From: CAYZBF01 sp964476585
Lineage (GTDB): Bacteria; Hydrothermota; UBA3072
Length of the DNA stretch: 64,000 nucleotides
Direction of reading: 5' to 3'
NCBI GenBank assembly: GCA_964476585.1
Contig: CAYZBF010000002.1
Location: 1 to 64,000 of the forward strand
The notes under the pieces were generated by a model, which was given only the letters and a program-made list of their open reading frames with translations, made no database searches and was not told where the DNA came from. Made by a program: the position numbers and the translations under genes. This document shows, in pieces, positions 30,492-40,250 of the stretch; the stretch's first letter is position 1, and each line of letters begins with the position of its first letter.

Positions 30492-31767
30492 AGAAGCTCA
30501 TCTTTTTGACCCCAAAAACAATATAGACGAGATTGGCAACATCTACATTGAGAATGGCAGAGTAGTAGATGATTCTTCCAGCAAATCTTCAGATATTGAG
30601 ATTGATGCCAGCAGCCTTCATCTCATACCAGGTCTTGTAGATATCCATTCTCACTTTAGGGAACCAGGCAACGAGGATGCTGAGACAATAGAAAGCGGGT
30701 CCAGAGCTGCCGTCAAGGGAGGATTCACCTCAGTTTGTGTGATGCCAAACACAGAGCCCCCTATTGATAATGAGGGTGTGGCAAGATTCATAAAAGAAAA
30801 ATCCATAAAGAGTAATAAATGTCGCATTTTTCCAATCGGAACTATCACCAAAGGTAGAGAAGGTAAAGAACTAGCTGAAATGGGACATCTCCATGAGGCA
30901 GGCTGTGTAGCTTTCAGTGATGATGGAAACTGTGTCATGGACCCTAACGTGCTCAGAAGAGCCCTAGAATATTCACTTCTTTTAGATGTCCCAATTATAG
31001 AGCACCCCGAAGATATGTCATTATCTAAGGATGGCCAGATAAATGAGGGTGTAATATCAACCAGACTCGGATTTAAGGGAATACCCGATATATCCGAGGC
31101 CTCCATCGTAGCAAGAGACATACTTCTTGCTAAGTTTACAGGTGGAAAACTTCACTTAGCCCATGTGTCGTCGAAGGAGTCAATAGACATTTTAGAATAT
31201 GGTAAGAATAAGGGGATAAAAGTTACAGCCGAAGTAACACCACATCATCTCCTTCTAACCGAAGAAGCAGTTTTGAGTTTTGACACCAATACTAAGATGA
31301 AACCACCACTTAGAACCAAATCGGATAGAGAAGCCCTTCAGAAAGCATTAAAAAATGGAATTATAGATGTGGTGGCCACAGACCATGCACCTCATCCTGA
31401 TTATGCGAAAGAGCTTGAATACTCCCTCGCTCCTTTTGGTGTAATTGGTCTGGAAACTGCCTTTAGCGTTCTATACACCAAATTAGTTCTCCCGGGCAAT
31501 CTAAGTTTGAAACAATTAATTCTCAGTATGACTGATAAGCCTGCCAAGATACTCCGTCTCCCAGTGGGAGAAATAAAGAAGGGAGGGATTGCGGATTTCA
31601 CCCTAATTGATCTTAATGCCAAGTGGGAGGTAAATCCTGATAATTTTGAATCTAAATCATCAAATTCTCCTTTCATTGGGTGGAAATTAAAGGGAGTTGT
31701 AGATTCAACCATAGTAAATGGTACCGTAACTTTTAGAGGGGGTGAATTCGTACAGGAGGGAGAGTGA
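30475..31767 (+). CDS. pyrC: Dihydroorotase
   Basis: 430 residues, the long (type I/class II, PyrC of Bacillus type) amidohydrolase that closes carbamoyl aspartate to dihydroorotate. Metal ligands and substrate blocks seen: 'VDIHSHFREPG' (HxH), 'FSDDGN', 'IIEHPED', 'LHLAHVSS', 'TPHHLLLT' and 'ATDHAPH'. The C-terminal 'GGEFVQEGE' is usual. It starts inside pyrB and its stop overlaps the next gene by four bases, so the pyrimidine genes and the following signalling genes are read as one unit. Confidence 0.95.
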   Translation: MKIAIKEAHLFDPKNNIDEIGNIYIENGRVVDDSSSKSSDIEIDASSLHLIPGLVDIHSHFREPGNEDAETIESGSRAAVKGGFTSVCVMPNTEPPIDNEGVARFIKEKSIKSNKCRIFPIGTITKGREGKELAEMGHLHEAGCVAFSDDGNCVMDPNVLRRALEYSLLLDVPIIEHPEDMSLSKDGQINEGVISTRLGFKGIPDISEASIVARDILLAKFTGGKLHLAHVSSKESIDILEYGKNKGIKVTAEVTPHHLLLTEEAVLSFDTNTKMKPPLRTKSDREALQKALKNGIIDVVATDHAPHPDYAKELEYSLAPFGVIGLETAFSVLYTKLVLPGNLSLKQLILSMTDKPAKILRLPVGEIKKGGIADFTLIDLNAKWEVNPDNFESKSSNSPFIGWKLKGVVDSTIVNGTVTFRGGEFVQEGE

Positions 31768-34280
31768 CTAATTCATTTGATATATACGATCTTGAGGCAG
31801 CTTCCTTACTGGGAAGTAAATTCCTACTATCTTTAGAAGAAGGGGTTGGGAAAAGAGAAATCTATGAAAAATCCAAACAGACACTTTCTCGTTACTTTGA
31901 GTTGAGAGCTTTGGATACAAAAACTCTAGAATTTTTCAGCAGGCATAAAAGCAAATTTATCGTAGAACTGAATAATAAGGAAAGAGCATACCTGCGAGAT
32001 ATGTTCACACGACTATCAGAGGATAAGGTAAATAGAGAGGATATCCAATTCCTCAAAACCCTATCAGAAAATGTCATCGACAAGGAAATTCATTATTTCC
32101 CCTTACTTTTATCTCTAATACTGAAAACTTACCCCCGGGAATTAACTAAGGGAACAAAAGACTCATTTAAGGTAGGTAAAAGGCTATCTAAGTTACTACA
32201 GGACATACTGAAGGGTAAAGAACTGGATAACCTCACCAAGGTGTTTCTGAAAGAACCTATTCCAATCGGCCTTCCACATATTAACACCTCACTAGAAGAC
32301 TTACACAAATTTCTTACCCCCTATGGTTTTACTCCAGCTCTGTTCTCTAATATCCATAGTATACTAATAAAAAACTTTACACAAAGAGAAAGTAGTGATA
32401 TAGTTTCCCTGCTTAAAAATACAGATATATCGAGTATAGACGATCTGCGCAACTTTCCTTTCCATGATTTCTTTAGGCCTGAGGATGAGACACTCGCAAG
32501 AATTTCAAGAATAGTTTCTGATAAAGCTTCTAAAGTGAAGCAGATATTAGTCCAAAAGGATATAGAACTTGACAGAAAGGATTTAAAGGTCCGTGAAGAA
32601 ACTCACCAGCTCCTGCGGAGAAACGTAGAAAATTTACAATCTCTTATAGATGTAGCGAAGCGTGACCTTCAGGCAATGTTGAGTAAAACTCAGGAACAAT
32701 TTACAGCATTGGAGAAAGCCCTGAAACTACATATAAGACATGTTCAAGCTCATGAGAACGCTTCCATATCTTTAAAAAAAGCTATTGATGAGAATAAAGC
32801 ACTACTCAATATAAGTATAGAGGATATAAAGTCATTATTTCCACCTCCTCCTCTCTGGGATATAGAATGTTTAGTTAAGGAATTCTGGCACGAATTACCT
32901 TATATCGAAATCATTGACCCTTCCTGCGAAAAACGAATAATTAAGCTTCTCAAGAGGGAAGAAAAGATAGCATCTGATAAAAAAGTATTTTTACAACTTT
33001 CGAATAGGGAGAAAAGCGGATTCATTCCTGATACAGAAAGAGTAATCTCAAACTATTGTAATGTATTTAAAGAAATACTTGAGCCTTTACTCATCCGTGA
33101 GGTAATAAATCGTATGATTGAAATCTGGCCGCCCAATGTAGATTTCGAAAATCCTAAATCAAGAATTATTGCAACCAAAAAGATACACCTTGCAGGACTC
33201 AATCTACTACCAAGTGGACATTTTTATAGATTCGGGAGTAGAGGTAAAATAGAACCCATTGTTGATAAAAAGCTTCTCAAAAAAAGAGAGCTTATATCAA
33301 CCGCTCTAAGAAAGCGATTCTCAACCCTTGTTTCGGTGTTAGTCTATGACATTCGTGGATCAAGCTTTATGGCGCATCGCTTACGGAATGCTAAGAAGGA
33401 AAGAGCAATACGCAACAAGTTCCAATCCACCATGCTTGATGCTGCAATGAGAGGATCATCCTTTATATTAAAGGATACTGGCGATGGAGGAATCTTGTGG
33501 TTTGGAGGTAACTCTAAAAAGCACTACAGGAATATGTATAAGTGTCGTGAATGTAAATCGGGAGGTATCCTTCGTTCCTCCACTGCCTTTGAGGACGAAT
33601 TCACATTATCCCCCCATCCAAAGAGTGCAGAGATGGCCATTAGAACCGCATTAAATCTAGTTCAAACTGCAGAGGAATTTGTAAGAGAAAATTATATGAA
33701 CTACAGGGATTGGTTTGAAGAAATAACAGAGAAAGAAATTTTTCACGATGGAATAACTTATGCCTTACTACCCCCAAAGTTCAAATCATTATTCAGACTT
33801 GGTATAGGGATAGCAAGCGGACAACCCATCAAGGATATTATATTCTCACCGAACGCCTTTGGAGATCCGGATCTTACAGGCATCATCATTGACGAATCTG
33901 CTCTGTTTTCATCCGGAAAGAGCCCTGAACGTTCAGTAATATTAATAGACCACTGCACACTAATAAATCTGCTTCTCAACTCAGATCAATATTTTTTAAC
34001 TGAACTTCTAACCAGGGAAGATTCTGACGAGGCAGTTATCAACAAGCTCCTTACTATTCTTAAAAGAGAAGAAACTGAACAGGAATTCATATTCGAGGAT
34101 TTCACTATATCACCAGTGGGGCTCTATTATATCGATCACAAGGATAAAAATAAGAGGATAGAGTTCAAACTCTGGAAGAATTTAAAATTAGAATTCAATG
34201 ATAGAGGAGAGTTATCTTGTAAGAGAGGCCGGGTGAAGATACTATATGAGGTCTCGGGTAAGGAAAAGAATGAAAAATAG
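31764..34280 (+). CDS. Divergent class III nucleotidyl cyclase-like protein
   Basis: 838 residues. Residues 1-480 are helical, charged and unrecognised, with a coiled coil about 270-355. The region 520-745 looks like a class III cyclase: 'VLVYDIRGSSFMAHRL' (metal Asp529), 'KDTGDGGILWFGG' (metal Asp574), 'FRLGIGIASGQPIKD' and 'GIIIDESALF' where family members have the N-x3-R catalytic pair. Here Asn is Asp710 and the transition-state Arg is missing, so activity or substrate may differ. A CxxC ('KCRECKSGG') is inserted after the metal site. No membrane segment. Tight overlap with pyrC and the GGDEF gene suggests a link to pyrimidine nucleotides. Confidence 0.65.
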   Translation: MTNSFDIYDLEAASLLGSKFLLSLEEGVGKREIYEKSKQTLSRYFELRALDTKTLEFFSRHKSKFIVELNNKERAYLRDMFTRLSEDKVNREDIQFLKTLSENVIDKEIHYFPLLLSLILKTYPRELTKGTKDSFKVGKRLSKLLQDILKGKELDNLTKVFLKEPIPIGLPHINTSLEDLHKFLTPYGFTPALFSNIHSILIKNFTQRESSDIVSLLKNTDISSIDDLRNFPFHDFFRPEDETLARISRIVSDKASKVKQILVQKDIELDRKDLKVREETHQLLRRNVENLQSLIDVAKRDLQAMLSKTQEQFTALEKALKLHIRHVQAHENASISLKKAIDENKALLNISIEDIKSLFPPPPLWDIECLVKEFWHELPYIEIIDPSCEKRIIKLLKREEKIASDKKVFLQLSNREKSGFIPDTERVISNYCNVFKEILEPLLIREVINRMIEIWPPNVDFENPKSRIIATKKIHLAGLNLLPSGHFYRFGSRGKIEPIVDKKLLKKRELISTALRKRFSTLVSVLVYDIRGSSFMAHRLRNAKKERAIRNKFQSTMLDAAMRGSSFILKDTGDGGILWFGGNSKKHYRNMYKCRECKSGGILRSSTAFEDEFTLSPHPKSAEMAIRTALNLVQTAEEFVRENYMNYRDWFEEITEKEIFHDGITYALLPPKFKSLFRLGIGIASGQPIKDIIFSPNAFGDPDLTGIIIDESALFSSGKSPERSVILIDHCTLINLLLNSDQYFLTELLTREDSDEAVINKLLTILKREETEQEFIFEDFTISPVGLYYIDHKDKNKRIEFKLWKNLKLEFNDRGELSCKRGRVKILYEVSGKEKNEK

Positions 34281-35817
34281 AATGTACGAATTCGAGGAAA
34301 CAATAAAAGCAATTAACTCTAAAGAATTAAATATTGGCGAAGTTCTTAGCTTAATAATGAAAATCATATCACGCTCGATTAATGCTAAAGCCTGGTCTCT
34401 TTTACTGCTGGATGAAAGAAGTAAAGAACTTGTCTTTGAAGAAGTTATTGGAGAAAAAAGTGAAGAATTAACCGGGAAAAGGATGCCTATGGATAAAGGG
34501 ATAGTGGGCTGGGCAATAGAAAACGAGAAATCAGTAATTGTCTCGGACCCATATAATGATGAGAGATTCTTTAAGGATATTGATAAAGACACAGGCTTTA
34601 AGACAGAATGTATTCTGGCAGTTCCTCTAATCAGTAAGGGACGTATTCTTGGAATTATTGAGGCAATAAATAAAACAGATGGAACGAGTTTCAATGAGAA
34701 TGATTTACAATTAGTAAATAATTATGCTGAACATGCAGCTATTGCTCTCGAAAATGCAAATCTTGTACAGAGTTTACAAAGCAAAGTGAGATATCTAACA
34801 CTCATTTCTGATATTAATAAAAATATAACCTCGATACTGGATCTTGAAATGCTTCTTAAGAAGAGTGCACAATTAATCCAGAAGACATTTGATTACTATT
34901 ATACCGCTATAGGACTCTTTGAAGATGACAGGATTACACTCAAGGGATTCTCTTCCTCTGAAAACATTAAACCTGTCCGCACTATTATAAAAAAAGGTGA
35001 AGGACTTGTAGGGAAGGTTATAAAGAATAAGGAAAGAATTATAGTACCAGATACTGAGAAAGATTCTAATTACTTTGAAGGGATTAAAGGGATAAAAAGC
35101 GAAATGGTAATCCCGATTAAAAGAGAGAGCGGTTTCTTAGGAATTATTGATATTGGTTCACCGGAGAAATATGTATTCTCAATAGAGGAAGCAAACATCA
35201 TAAGTGAAGTATCATACCAATTAGCAACTGCTGTGGAGAACGCAAAACTTTACCAGGAAATCAGGCTTGCATCAATCACAGATGATATCACAGGTTTATA
35301 TAATTCAAGGTATTGCAATGAAAAACTCCCTGATATTGTTAACAGATGGCACACTGCTGAAAAAGTAGGTTCTTTAATATTCATGGATATTGATCATTTT
35401 AAAAATGTTAACGATTCTTACAATCATCTGATTGGAAGCAAATTATTGCATTTAGTGGGAAGAAGGATAAAGGATATCTTAGATGAAGCTAAAATAGGAA
35501 TCAGATATGGTGGTGATGAATATATAATTGTTATGGAGGGTCTGGGATTAGAAGAAGCAATTGCTTTTACTAAAGAAATAAAAAATTTAATTTCGTCAAA
35601 GCCATATATAATTAGGGATAATTCTAATAAAATTGAATGTTGGGTTAAAGCCAGCTTTGGGATAGCGAGTTTCCCAGACGTAACAACTAATTCTCAGGAA
35701 TTACTCCGTCTTGCCGACCTTGCGATGTACTATGTAAAATCCAATGGAAGGGATAATATAGCCTATATGGACAGAAAAGCTGATATTAAGCTACTTAATG
35801 AGCAAACAAATTCTTGA
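34270..35817 (+). CDS. GAF-GAF-GGDEF diguanylate cyclase
   Basis: About 515 residues from the ATG at 34270, which has AAGGA upstream; an earlier frame start at 34246 is less likely. Two GAF sensor domains (about 15-165, 'MPMDKGIVGWAIENEKSVI', and about 175-325, 'IKKGEGLVGKVIKNKERI') precede a GGDEF domain (about 340-510). The signature is 'RYGGDEYIIVM', GGDEY rather than GGDEF but with the catalytic Asp/Glu; 'FMDIDHFKNVNDSYNHLIG' is the metal/nucleotide block. The inhibitory RxxD site is not visible just upstream. It should make c-di-GMP in the cytoplasm on binding an unknown small ligand. Overlaps both neighbours. Confidence 0.9.
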   Translation: MKNRMYEFEETIKAINSKELNIGEVLSLIMKIISRSINAKAWSLLLLDERSKELVFEEVIGEKSEELTGKRMPMDKGIVGWAIENEKSVIVSDPYNDERFFKDIDKDTGFKTECILAVPLISKGRILGIIEAINKTDGTSFNENDLQLVNNYAEHAAIALENANLVQSLQSKVRYLTLISDINKNITSILDLEMLLKKSAQLIQKTFDYYYTAIGLFEDDRITLKGFSSSENIKPVRTIIKKGEGLVGKVIKNKERIIVPDTEKDSNYFEGIKGIKSEMVIPIKRESGFLGIIDIGSPEKYVFSIEEANIISEVSYQLATAVENAKLYQEIRLASITDDITGLYNSRYCNEKLPDIVNRWHTAEKVGSLIFMDIDHFKNVNDSYNHLIGSKLLHLVGRRIKDILDEAKIGIRYGGDEYIIVMEGLGLEEAIAFTKEIKNLISSKPYIIRDNSNKIECWVKASFGIASFPDVTTNSQELLRLADLAMYYVKSNGRDNIAYMDRKADIKLLNEQTNS

Positions 35818-37366
35818 AATCTATCCTGACTTAAAATATCCTGTAACACTGGCAAAGATAGACAATCAATATGCCTCACTGGAAGAAAAAGTCCCCCTCG
35901 GTGGAAAGATTGAAATTCTGGATGTCAACAATACAGAGGGTAGAAGAACCTATGAAAGAACCCTTGTGTTTCTCCTTGATTATATAGCAAAGAGAAAAGG
36001 AGTAACTATTAAGATAGAACATTCTTATGGAGACGCTTTATATTGCAGGTTTTTGAAGGGTTCATTAAATCTAAATACTACAAAAAAAGAAATAATCGAT
36101 TTGATCAAGGCAAATAAAAAAATAGAACGCTTAATGTTACCAAAATTAGAGGCTACACATTTCTTAGAGGAAAGGGAAGACGACCTGAACATTTTAAAAC
36201 ACCTCTCTCGAACTTATATTCCAGTATATAAACTTGACGATTTCGCAGCATATTATGCAGGTCCATTATTGCCCAAGACCGGATTCTTATCAATATTTGA
36301 CCTGATAAAGATTGCGGATGGATTCCTGGTCATCCTTCCAACACAAGAGGATCCCTCCACTTTAGGCAAAATTGAAGGAGGGGAGCAACTATTTAAAACA
36401 TATAAAGAAGCAAGGAGGGAAGCGGAGATCCTAAAAGTATGGGATGTAGCACGTTTGAATGAATATGTCGTCTCTGGTGCAATATCGGAAATAGTAAAGA
36501 CAGCCGAAGCAATCCACACCGAGAAAATAACGGAGATATGTAAGGAAATATTGAGTGGTAGAGAAAGAACGAAGATGATACTTATATCGGGTCCTTCATC
36601 TTCTGGAAAAACTACATTTTCAAAAAGGTTAGGAGTACATCTCCGCATACACGGCATTACTCCTCTTTATATATCTCTTGATAATTATTTTCTAGAGAGA
36701 AAGAAAACACCATTATACATAGATGGCACTCCCTTTTTTGACACCTTTGAAGCACTAGATGTAAAGCTGTTTGGAGAACATATTTCACAGATTCTTTCAG
36801 GAAAGGAAGTAAAAGAATTAACCTTCAATTTTAAAAAGGGAAGGAAGGAATGGTTTGGCAAGACATACAAACTAACGCCTAAAACAATCCCTGTGATTGA
36901 AGGAATACATGCTTTTAATCCGGGACTTTTAAAAGATATGGAAATAAGTACTTTTCTTATCTATGTCAGTGCCCTTACTCAATTAAATATTAATAGGGTG
37001 AACCGCATACCTACTCGTGATGTTCGACTTCTCCGTAGAATTTTCAGAGATACACGTTTCAGGGGCCATTCAGCCGATCAGACCCTAAAGCAATGGGCTT
37101 CTGTAAAAGAAGGGGAAGAGAAATTTATTTTTCCATATCAGGAAAGAGCAGATATTATGTTTAACTCCTCTCTAGTATATGAACTTGCAGTTTTAAAAAG
37201 CTTCCTTGAAACGCCCCTCCGTTGCGTCGACACCACTTCCCCTTATTACTGCGAAGCACTGCGATTATTGAATTTCCTGGATCATTTTCTCGGTATAAGA
37301 GAGGATGAAATTCCCCCAACTTCAATCCTGCGCGAATTTATCGGTGGAAGTACCTTTTACTATTGA
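35798..37366 (+). CDS. TGS/SAD-domain nucleoside (uridine) kinase-like protein
   Basis: 522 residues. The N-terminal 200 residues resemble the TGS and second additional domains of threonyl-tRNA synthetase ('YERTLVFLLDYIAKRKG', 'IEHSYGDALYCRF', 'YYAGPLLPKTGFL'); the C-terminal part (from about 255) is a phosphoribulokinase/uridine kinase fold with 'ISGPSSSGKTTFSKRLG' (P-loop), 'SLDNYFLERKKTP' and 'VIEGIHAFNPGLL'. Proteins of this architecture occur in many bacteria, annotated as nucleoside kinases. Last gene of the pyrimidine-signalling unit, overlapping the GGDEF gene by 20 bases; phosphorylation of uridine or cytidine would fit the locus. Confidence 0.85.
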   Translation: MSKQILEIYPDLKYPVTLAKIDNQYASLEEKVPLGGKIEILDVNNTEGRRTYERTLVFLLDYIAKRKGVTIKIEHSYGDALYCRFLKGSLNLNTTKKEIIDLIKANKKIERLMLPKLEATHFLEEREDDLNILKHLSRTYIPVYKLDDFAAYYAGPLLPKTGFLSIFDLIKIADGFLVILPTQEDPSTLGKIEGGEQLFKTYKEARREAEILKVWDVARLNEYVVSGAISEIVKTAEAIHTEKITEICKEILSGRERTKMILISGPSSSGKTTFSKRLGVHLRIHGITPLYISLDNYFLERKKTPLYIDGTPFFDTFEALDVKLFGEHISQILSGKEVKELTFNFKKGRKEWFGKTYKLTPKTIPVIEGIHAFNPGLLKDMEISTFLIYVSALTQLNINRVNRIPTRDVRLLRRIFRDTRFRGHSADQTLKQWASVKEGEEKFIFPYQERADIMFNSSLVYELAVLKSFLETPLRCVDTTSPYYCEALRLLNFLDHFLGIREDEIPPTSILREFIGGSTFYY

Positions 37367-37491
37367 TTTTAGATAATTTGAGAGTTCAATTCAAGCATCA
37401 CAGAGTCTAAAATAAACCATAATTTTCACTTTTTACTATTGCTTTGCTTTAATTAAAGTCTGAATATCAGTTACTTAGATATCATTGAGTC

Positions 37492-37519
37492 TTGACTTAT
37501 CCTCTTATATTCATATAAT
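37492..37519 (+). promoter_or_regulatory. Leaderless promoter of the ABC substrate-binding gene
   Basis: TTGACT (37492-37497), 16-base spacer, TATAAT (37514-37519), seven bases to the ATG at 37527. A longer frame from 37485 would run through both boxes. Confidence 0.82.
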
Positions 37520-37526
37520 CTATTGC

Positions 37527-38438
37527 ATGATGAGGATTTTAAGAATTTCACTTAGCTTTTTCATACCATTTTTCTTATTCTCACAAGAGCTGGGTTGGAA
37601 GAAGGGAGACATTGCTATTGTTCAGTGGGAAAAAACGCCTTTCCAGGACGGAATAAGAGACAGCATAATAGATGTGCTACCTGTAGAGATTGACGAATAT
37701 CAATTAAAAGGAAAGGTGGAAAAAATATATGGGATCTTTGGCAATATATCTAAAAAGAATTACCGTCTGGTTGTAATGATTGGAGCCCAGATTGTCACAC
37801 CAATCCTGCAATATCTACCTGAAACTCCGATAATCATCATAGGTGCATCAATAGATCTTGATAGGATCCATAAAAAATTCCATAACATTACAGGTATATA
37901 TTCCTTTACCTCACCAACGGTCCAGCTTTACAATATATTGCAACTGGTAAAGGACGTTAAGAAGATAGGGGTAATATACAATCCCCTACACTCAAGTGTA
38001 GAAGTAGGAATGCTTGAGAGGGCAATCACTGATACTACCATTAGTCTTATTAAGAATGGGGTTTCCAATTCAAATGAGATAGCAACAGCATTACATTTTA
38101 TTAAGGATATTGATCTCTTATGGATACCGACTGATCCTATATATAGAGATAGGAAAGCAATCAAGAATATGATGGACTATTCCTTAAAAAACAATATCCC
38201 GGTATTTTCACCATCAATTGAGTTTGTTCGGAAGGGAGCACTTGCTTCCCAGTTACCTTCAGACGTTTCACTTGAAATCTTATCCATCATTTCATCTTTA
38301 GAAAAAGGCAAAAACATACAAGAAGTACATCCACGATTTCCTTCAGAGAGTCTTATTCTAAACAAAAAGACGGCTGAGCTTTTAGGTATAGAGATACCTG
38401 AGAGACTCCTATTAACTGCTGAAGAAGTGTATGAGTAA
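37527..38438 (+). CDS. ABC transporter substrate-binding protein (ABC_sub_bind/TrpX family)
   Basis: 303 residues from the promoter-defined ATG. A signal peptide ('MMRILRISLSFFIPFFLFS') leads into a two-lobed periplasmic-binding fold: 'LVVMIGAQIVTPILQ', 'GIYSFTSPTVQLYNIL', 'VKKIGVIYNPLHS', 'LWIPTDPIYRDRKAIKN', 'NIPVFSPSIEFV'. The C-terminal 'ILNKKTAELLGIEIPERLL' is the hallmark of the PF04392 family. No permease or ATPase genes follow; instead a chemoreceptor and a mechanosensitive channel do, so it may serve as a periplasmic sensor for the MCP. That link is inference. Confidence 0.85.
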   Translation: MMRILRISLSFFIPFFLFSQELGWKKGDIAIVQWEKTPFQDGIRDSIIDVLPVEIDEYQLKGKVEKIYGIFGNISKKNYRLVVMIGAQIVTPILQYLPETPIIIIGASIDLDRIHKKFHNITGIYSFTSPTVQLYNILQLVKDVKKIGVIYNPLHSSVEVGMLERAITDTTISLIKNGVSNSNEIATALHFIKDIDLLWIPTDPIYRDRKAIKNMMDYSLKNNIPVFSPSIEFVRKGALASQLPSDVSLEILSIISSLEKGKNIQEVHPRFPSESLILNKKTAELLGIEIPERLLLTAEEVYE

Positions 38439-38545
38439 ATGAATTGATGGTTTGTAAGTAAATGAGTATAAGGGTCAAAGGTTAGAAAGTTGTAATTTTT
38501 AAGTTGGATTTGGGTTATTGGGTTTCAGGTCTTGAGAGTTTTGAG
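38429..38545. repeat. Phrase-repeat spacer
   Basis: GTATGAGTAAATGAATTGATG and GTAAGTAAATGAGTATAAGG share the GTAAATGAGT word; then TTGGGTTATTGGGTTTCAGGTCTTGAG, close to the words at 20561-20590. Spacer of 156 bases before the MCP gene; no gene seen. Confidence 0.5.
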
Positions 38546-38594
38546 GATGGGAAATGAAGAGAGGAAATCGAATTTCCTTAAAAGGAGGCTCTAA

Positions 38595-40250
38595 ATGATA
38601 AAATCAAACACTTTGAAAGGCAGAATATCCATCCTGATGGTAAGCAGCTTAATAGGCATAACTGTCCTAATTGGAGTTATATCATTTTTCTCCACACGTT
38701 CCAACTTCAGAACGCTCTTGGAAGAAAGAGCAGCTGCTATAATTCAGGCAATAGGCCCTACACTGGAACTTGGTCTATACGCAGAAAATCTTGCACTCTT
38801 AGAACCTCCAATTAAAGGCCTTTTTGGTCAAGAAGATATTATATATAGCTCTGCATATAACCTTTCGGGAATTAATCTAATTCAAAAGAGTGAAATCGAT
38901 TTTGATCTTGAATTAAGTAAAGAACTTTTAGAAAGAGTTAAACAGGGAGAATTTATTAGCCAATTAAGGAAAGTAAAGGGGCAATCATTCCTTGATTGCC
39001 TAGGTCCCATCTATCCTCTGGAGATTACAGGCAAAAAACAACCAATTGGAATATTAAGAATTGGAATATCTCTAAAGGCCATATCCTCCGCTATGCAAAG
39101 ATTGACCTTAATTCTGGGCATCTCACTTATTGCTGCATTAGTATTAGCAAGTTTAGCAACAACCCGATCCCTTATCATACTCTTCAGGCCTCTTTATGAT
39201 TTAAAGGAAAGATTGAAACAAATATCTGAAGGTACCGTAGACCTCAAGGTCCGATTATCTGAAAATACATTGACTACTGAGACCGATGAACTTGCATCCT
39301 CGTTTAATAGATTTGTTCAAACCCTACAAAAAAACAAAGAATTTACCCAAGATGTCTCAGAACGAATGTCAGCTCAAGCAGAAGAACTATCAGCCTCAGC
39401 AGAGCAAATGAGTGCCTCATATGAAGAGATTTCCTCCACTATGCAACAGGTAGCTCTATCTTCTGACAAACAAGCAGCAGAATCACAAACTGCCTCCGAG
39501 ATGGCACGGAAAGCGCTCCATGTCGTTCATCAATCATTTGATAGTGCACAGGAGACACTAAAATCCTCAGATACTATCTCTCTATTATCACAGAAAGGAG
39601 GGGAATCAGCAAAAGAAGTGCGATTAGCCATGGATAACGTAACCAACATTATATATGAATTAGAGGATGTCACTCAACAAATCCAGAAACGCTCGGAAGA
39701 GATATCTGGCATTACAGAAACAGTGGGCGAGATTAGTAAGAGAACCAACGTGCTATCTCTTAATGCCACAATTGAAGCTTCAAAGGCAGGAGAAACTGGA
39801 AAGGGCTTTGCTGTGGTTGCAGAAGAAATCAGAAAACTGGCAACCCAATCTTCCGAATCAGCTAGAAAGATCTCTGAGATATTGGGTGAGGTCACCGGCG
39901 TGATAGATTCGTTAATTATGAAAACAGAGGAAACAATTGAAGAAGTGAAAAAAGGGAAGGAGATCTCATTAAAGTCAGCAGATTTCTTAAAGAATATTGC
40001 AGGCGAGATAAGCCATGTAACAAAGAGAATCAAGGAAATAACAATAATCAACAAACAAGGAGAAGAAGAGGTCAACACTATAACCGAAGCTATTGAAAAT
40101 ATTGCAGCTATCGCAGAAGAGAATGCTGCTTCATCAGAAGAAATTTCAGCGGCAATCCAGCAATTGTCAGCTTCTATTCAAGAATTATCAGCAACCTCCC
40201 AAGAGACTGCTCAGATAGCTGAAAAACTTTATAAATTGACAAGCAACTAA
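38595..40250 (+). CDS. Methyl-accepting chemotaxis protein-like receptor
   Basis: 551 residues. One membrane helix at about 12-32, a periplasmic sensor of about 130 residues, a second helix about 163-186, a HAMP domain (about 186-240) and a long cytoplasmic signalling coiled coil. The conserved tip is 'GETGKGFAVVAEEIRKLA' (with 'QSSESARKI' next), which contacts CheW and CheA. No che genes lie near. The end overlaps the MscS gene by one base (TAATG), so receptor and channel are coupled. The start has GGAGG. The sensor domain is unrecognised. Confidence 0.9.
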   Translation: MIKSNTLKGRISILMVSSLIGITVLIGVISFFSTRSNFRTLLEERAAAIIQAIGPTLELGLYAENLALLEPPIKGLFGQEDIIYSSAYNLSGINLIQKSEIDFDLELSKELLERVKQGEFISQLRKVKGQSFLDCLGPIYPLEITGKKQPIGILRIGISLKAISSAMQRLTLILGISLIAALVLASLATTRSLIILFRPLYDLKERLKQISEGTVDLKVRLSENTLTTETDELASSFNRFVQTLQKNKEFTQDVSERMSAQAEELSASAEQMSASYEEISSTMQQVALSSDKQAAESQTASEMARKALHVVHQSFDSAQETLKSSDTISLLSQKGGESAKEVRLAMDNVTNIIYELEDVTQQIQKRSEEISGITETVGEISKRTNVLSLNATIEASKAGETGKGFAVVAEEIRKLATQSSESARKISEILGEVTGVIDSLIMKTEETIEEVKKGKEISLKSADFLKNIAGEISHVTKRIKEITIINKQGEEEVNTITEAIENIAAIAEENAASSEEISAAIQQLSASIQELSATSQETAQIAEKLYKLTSN

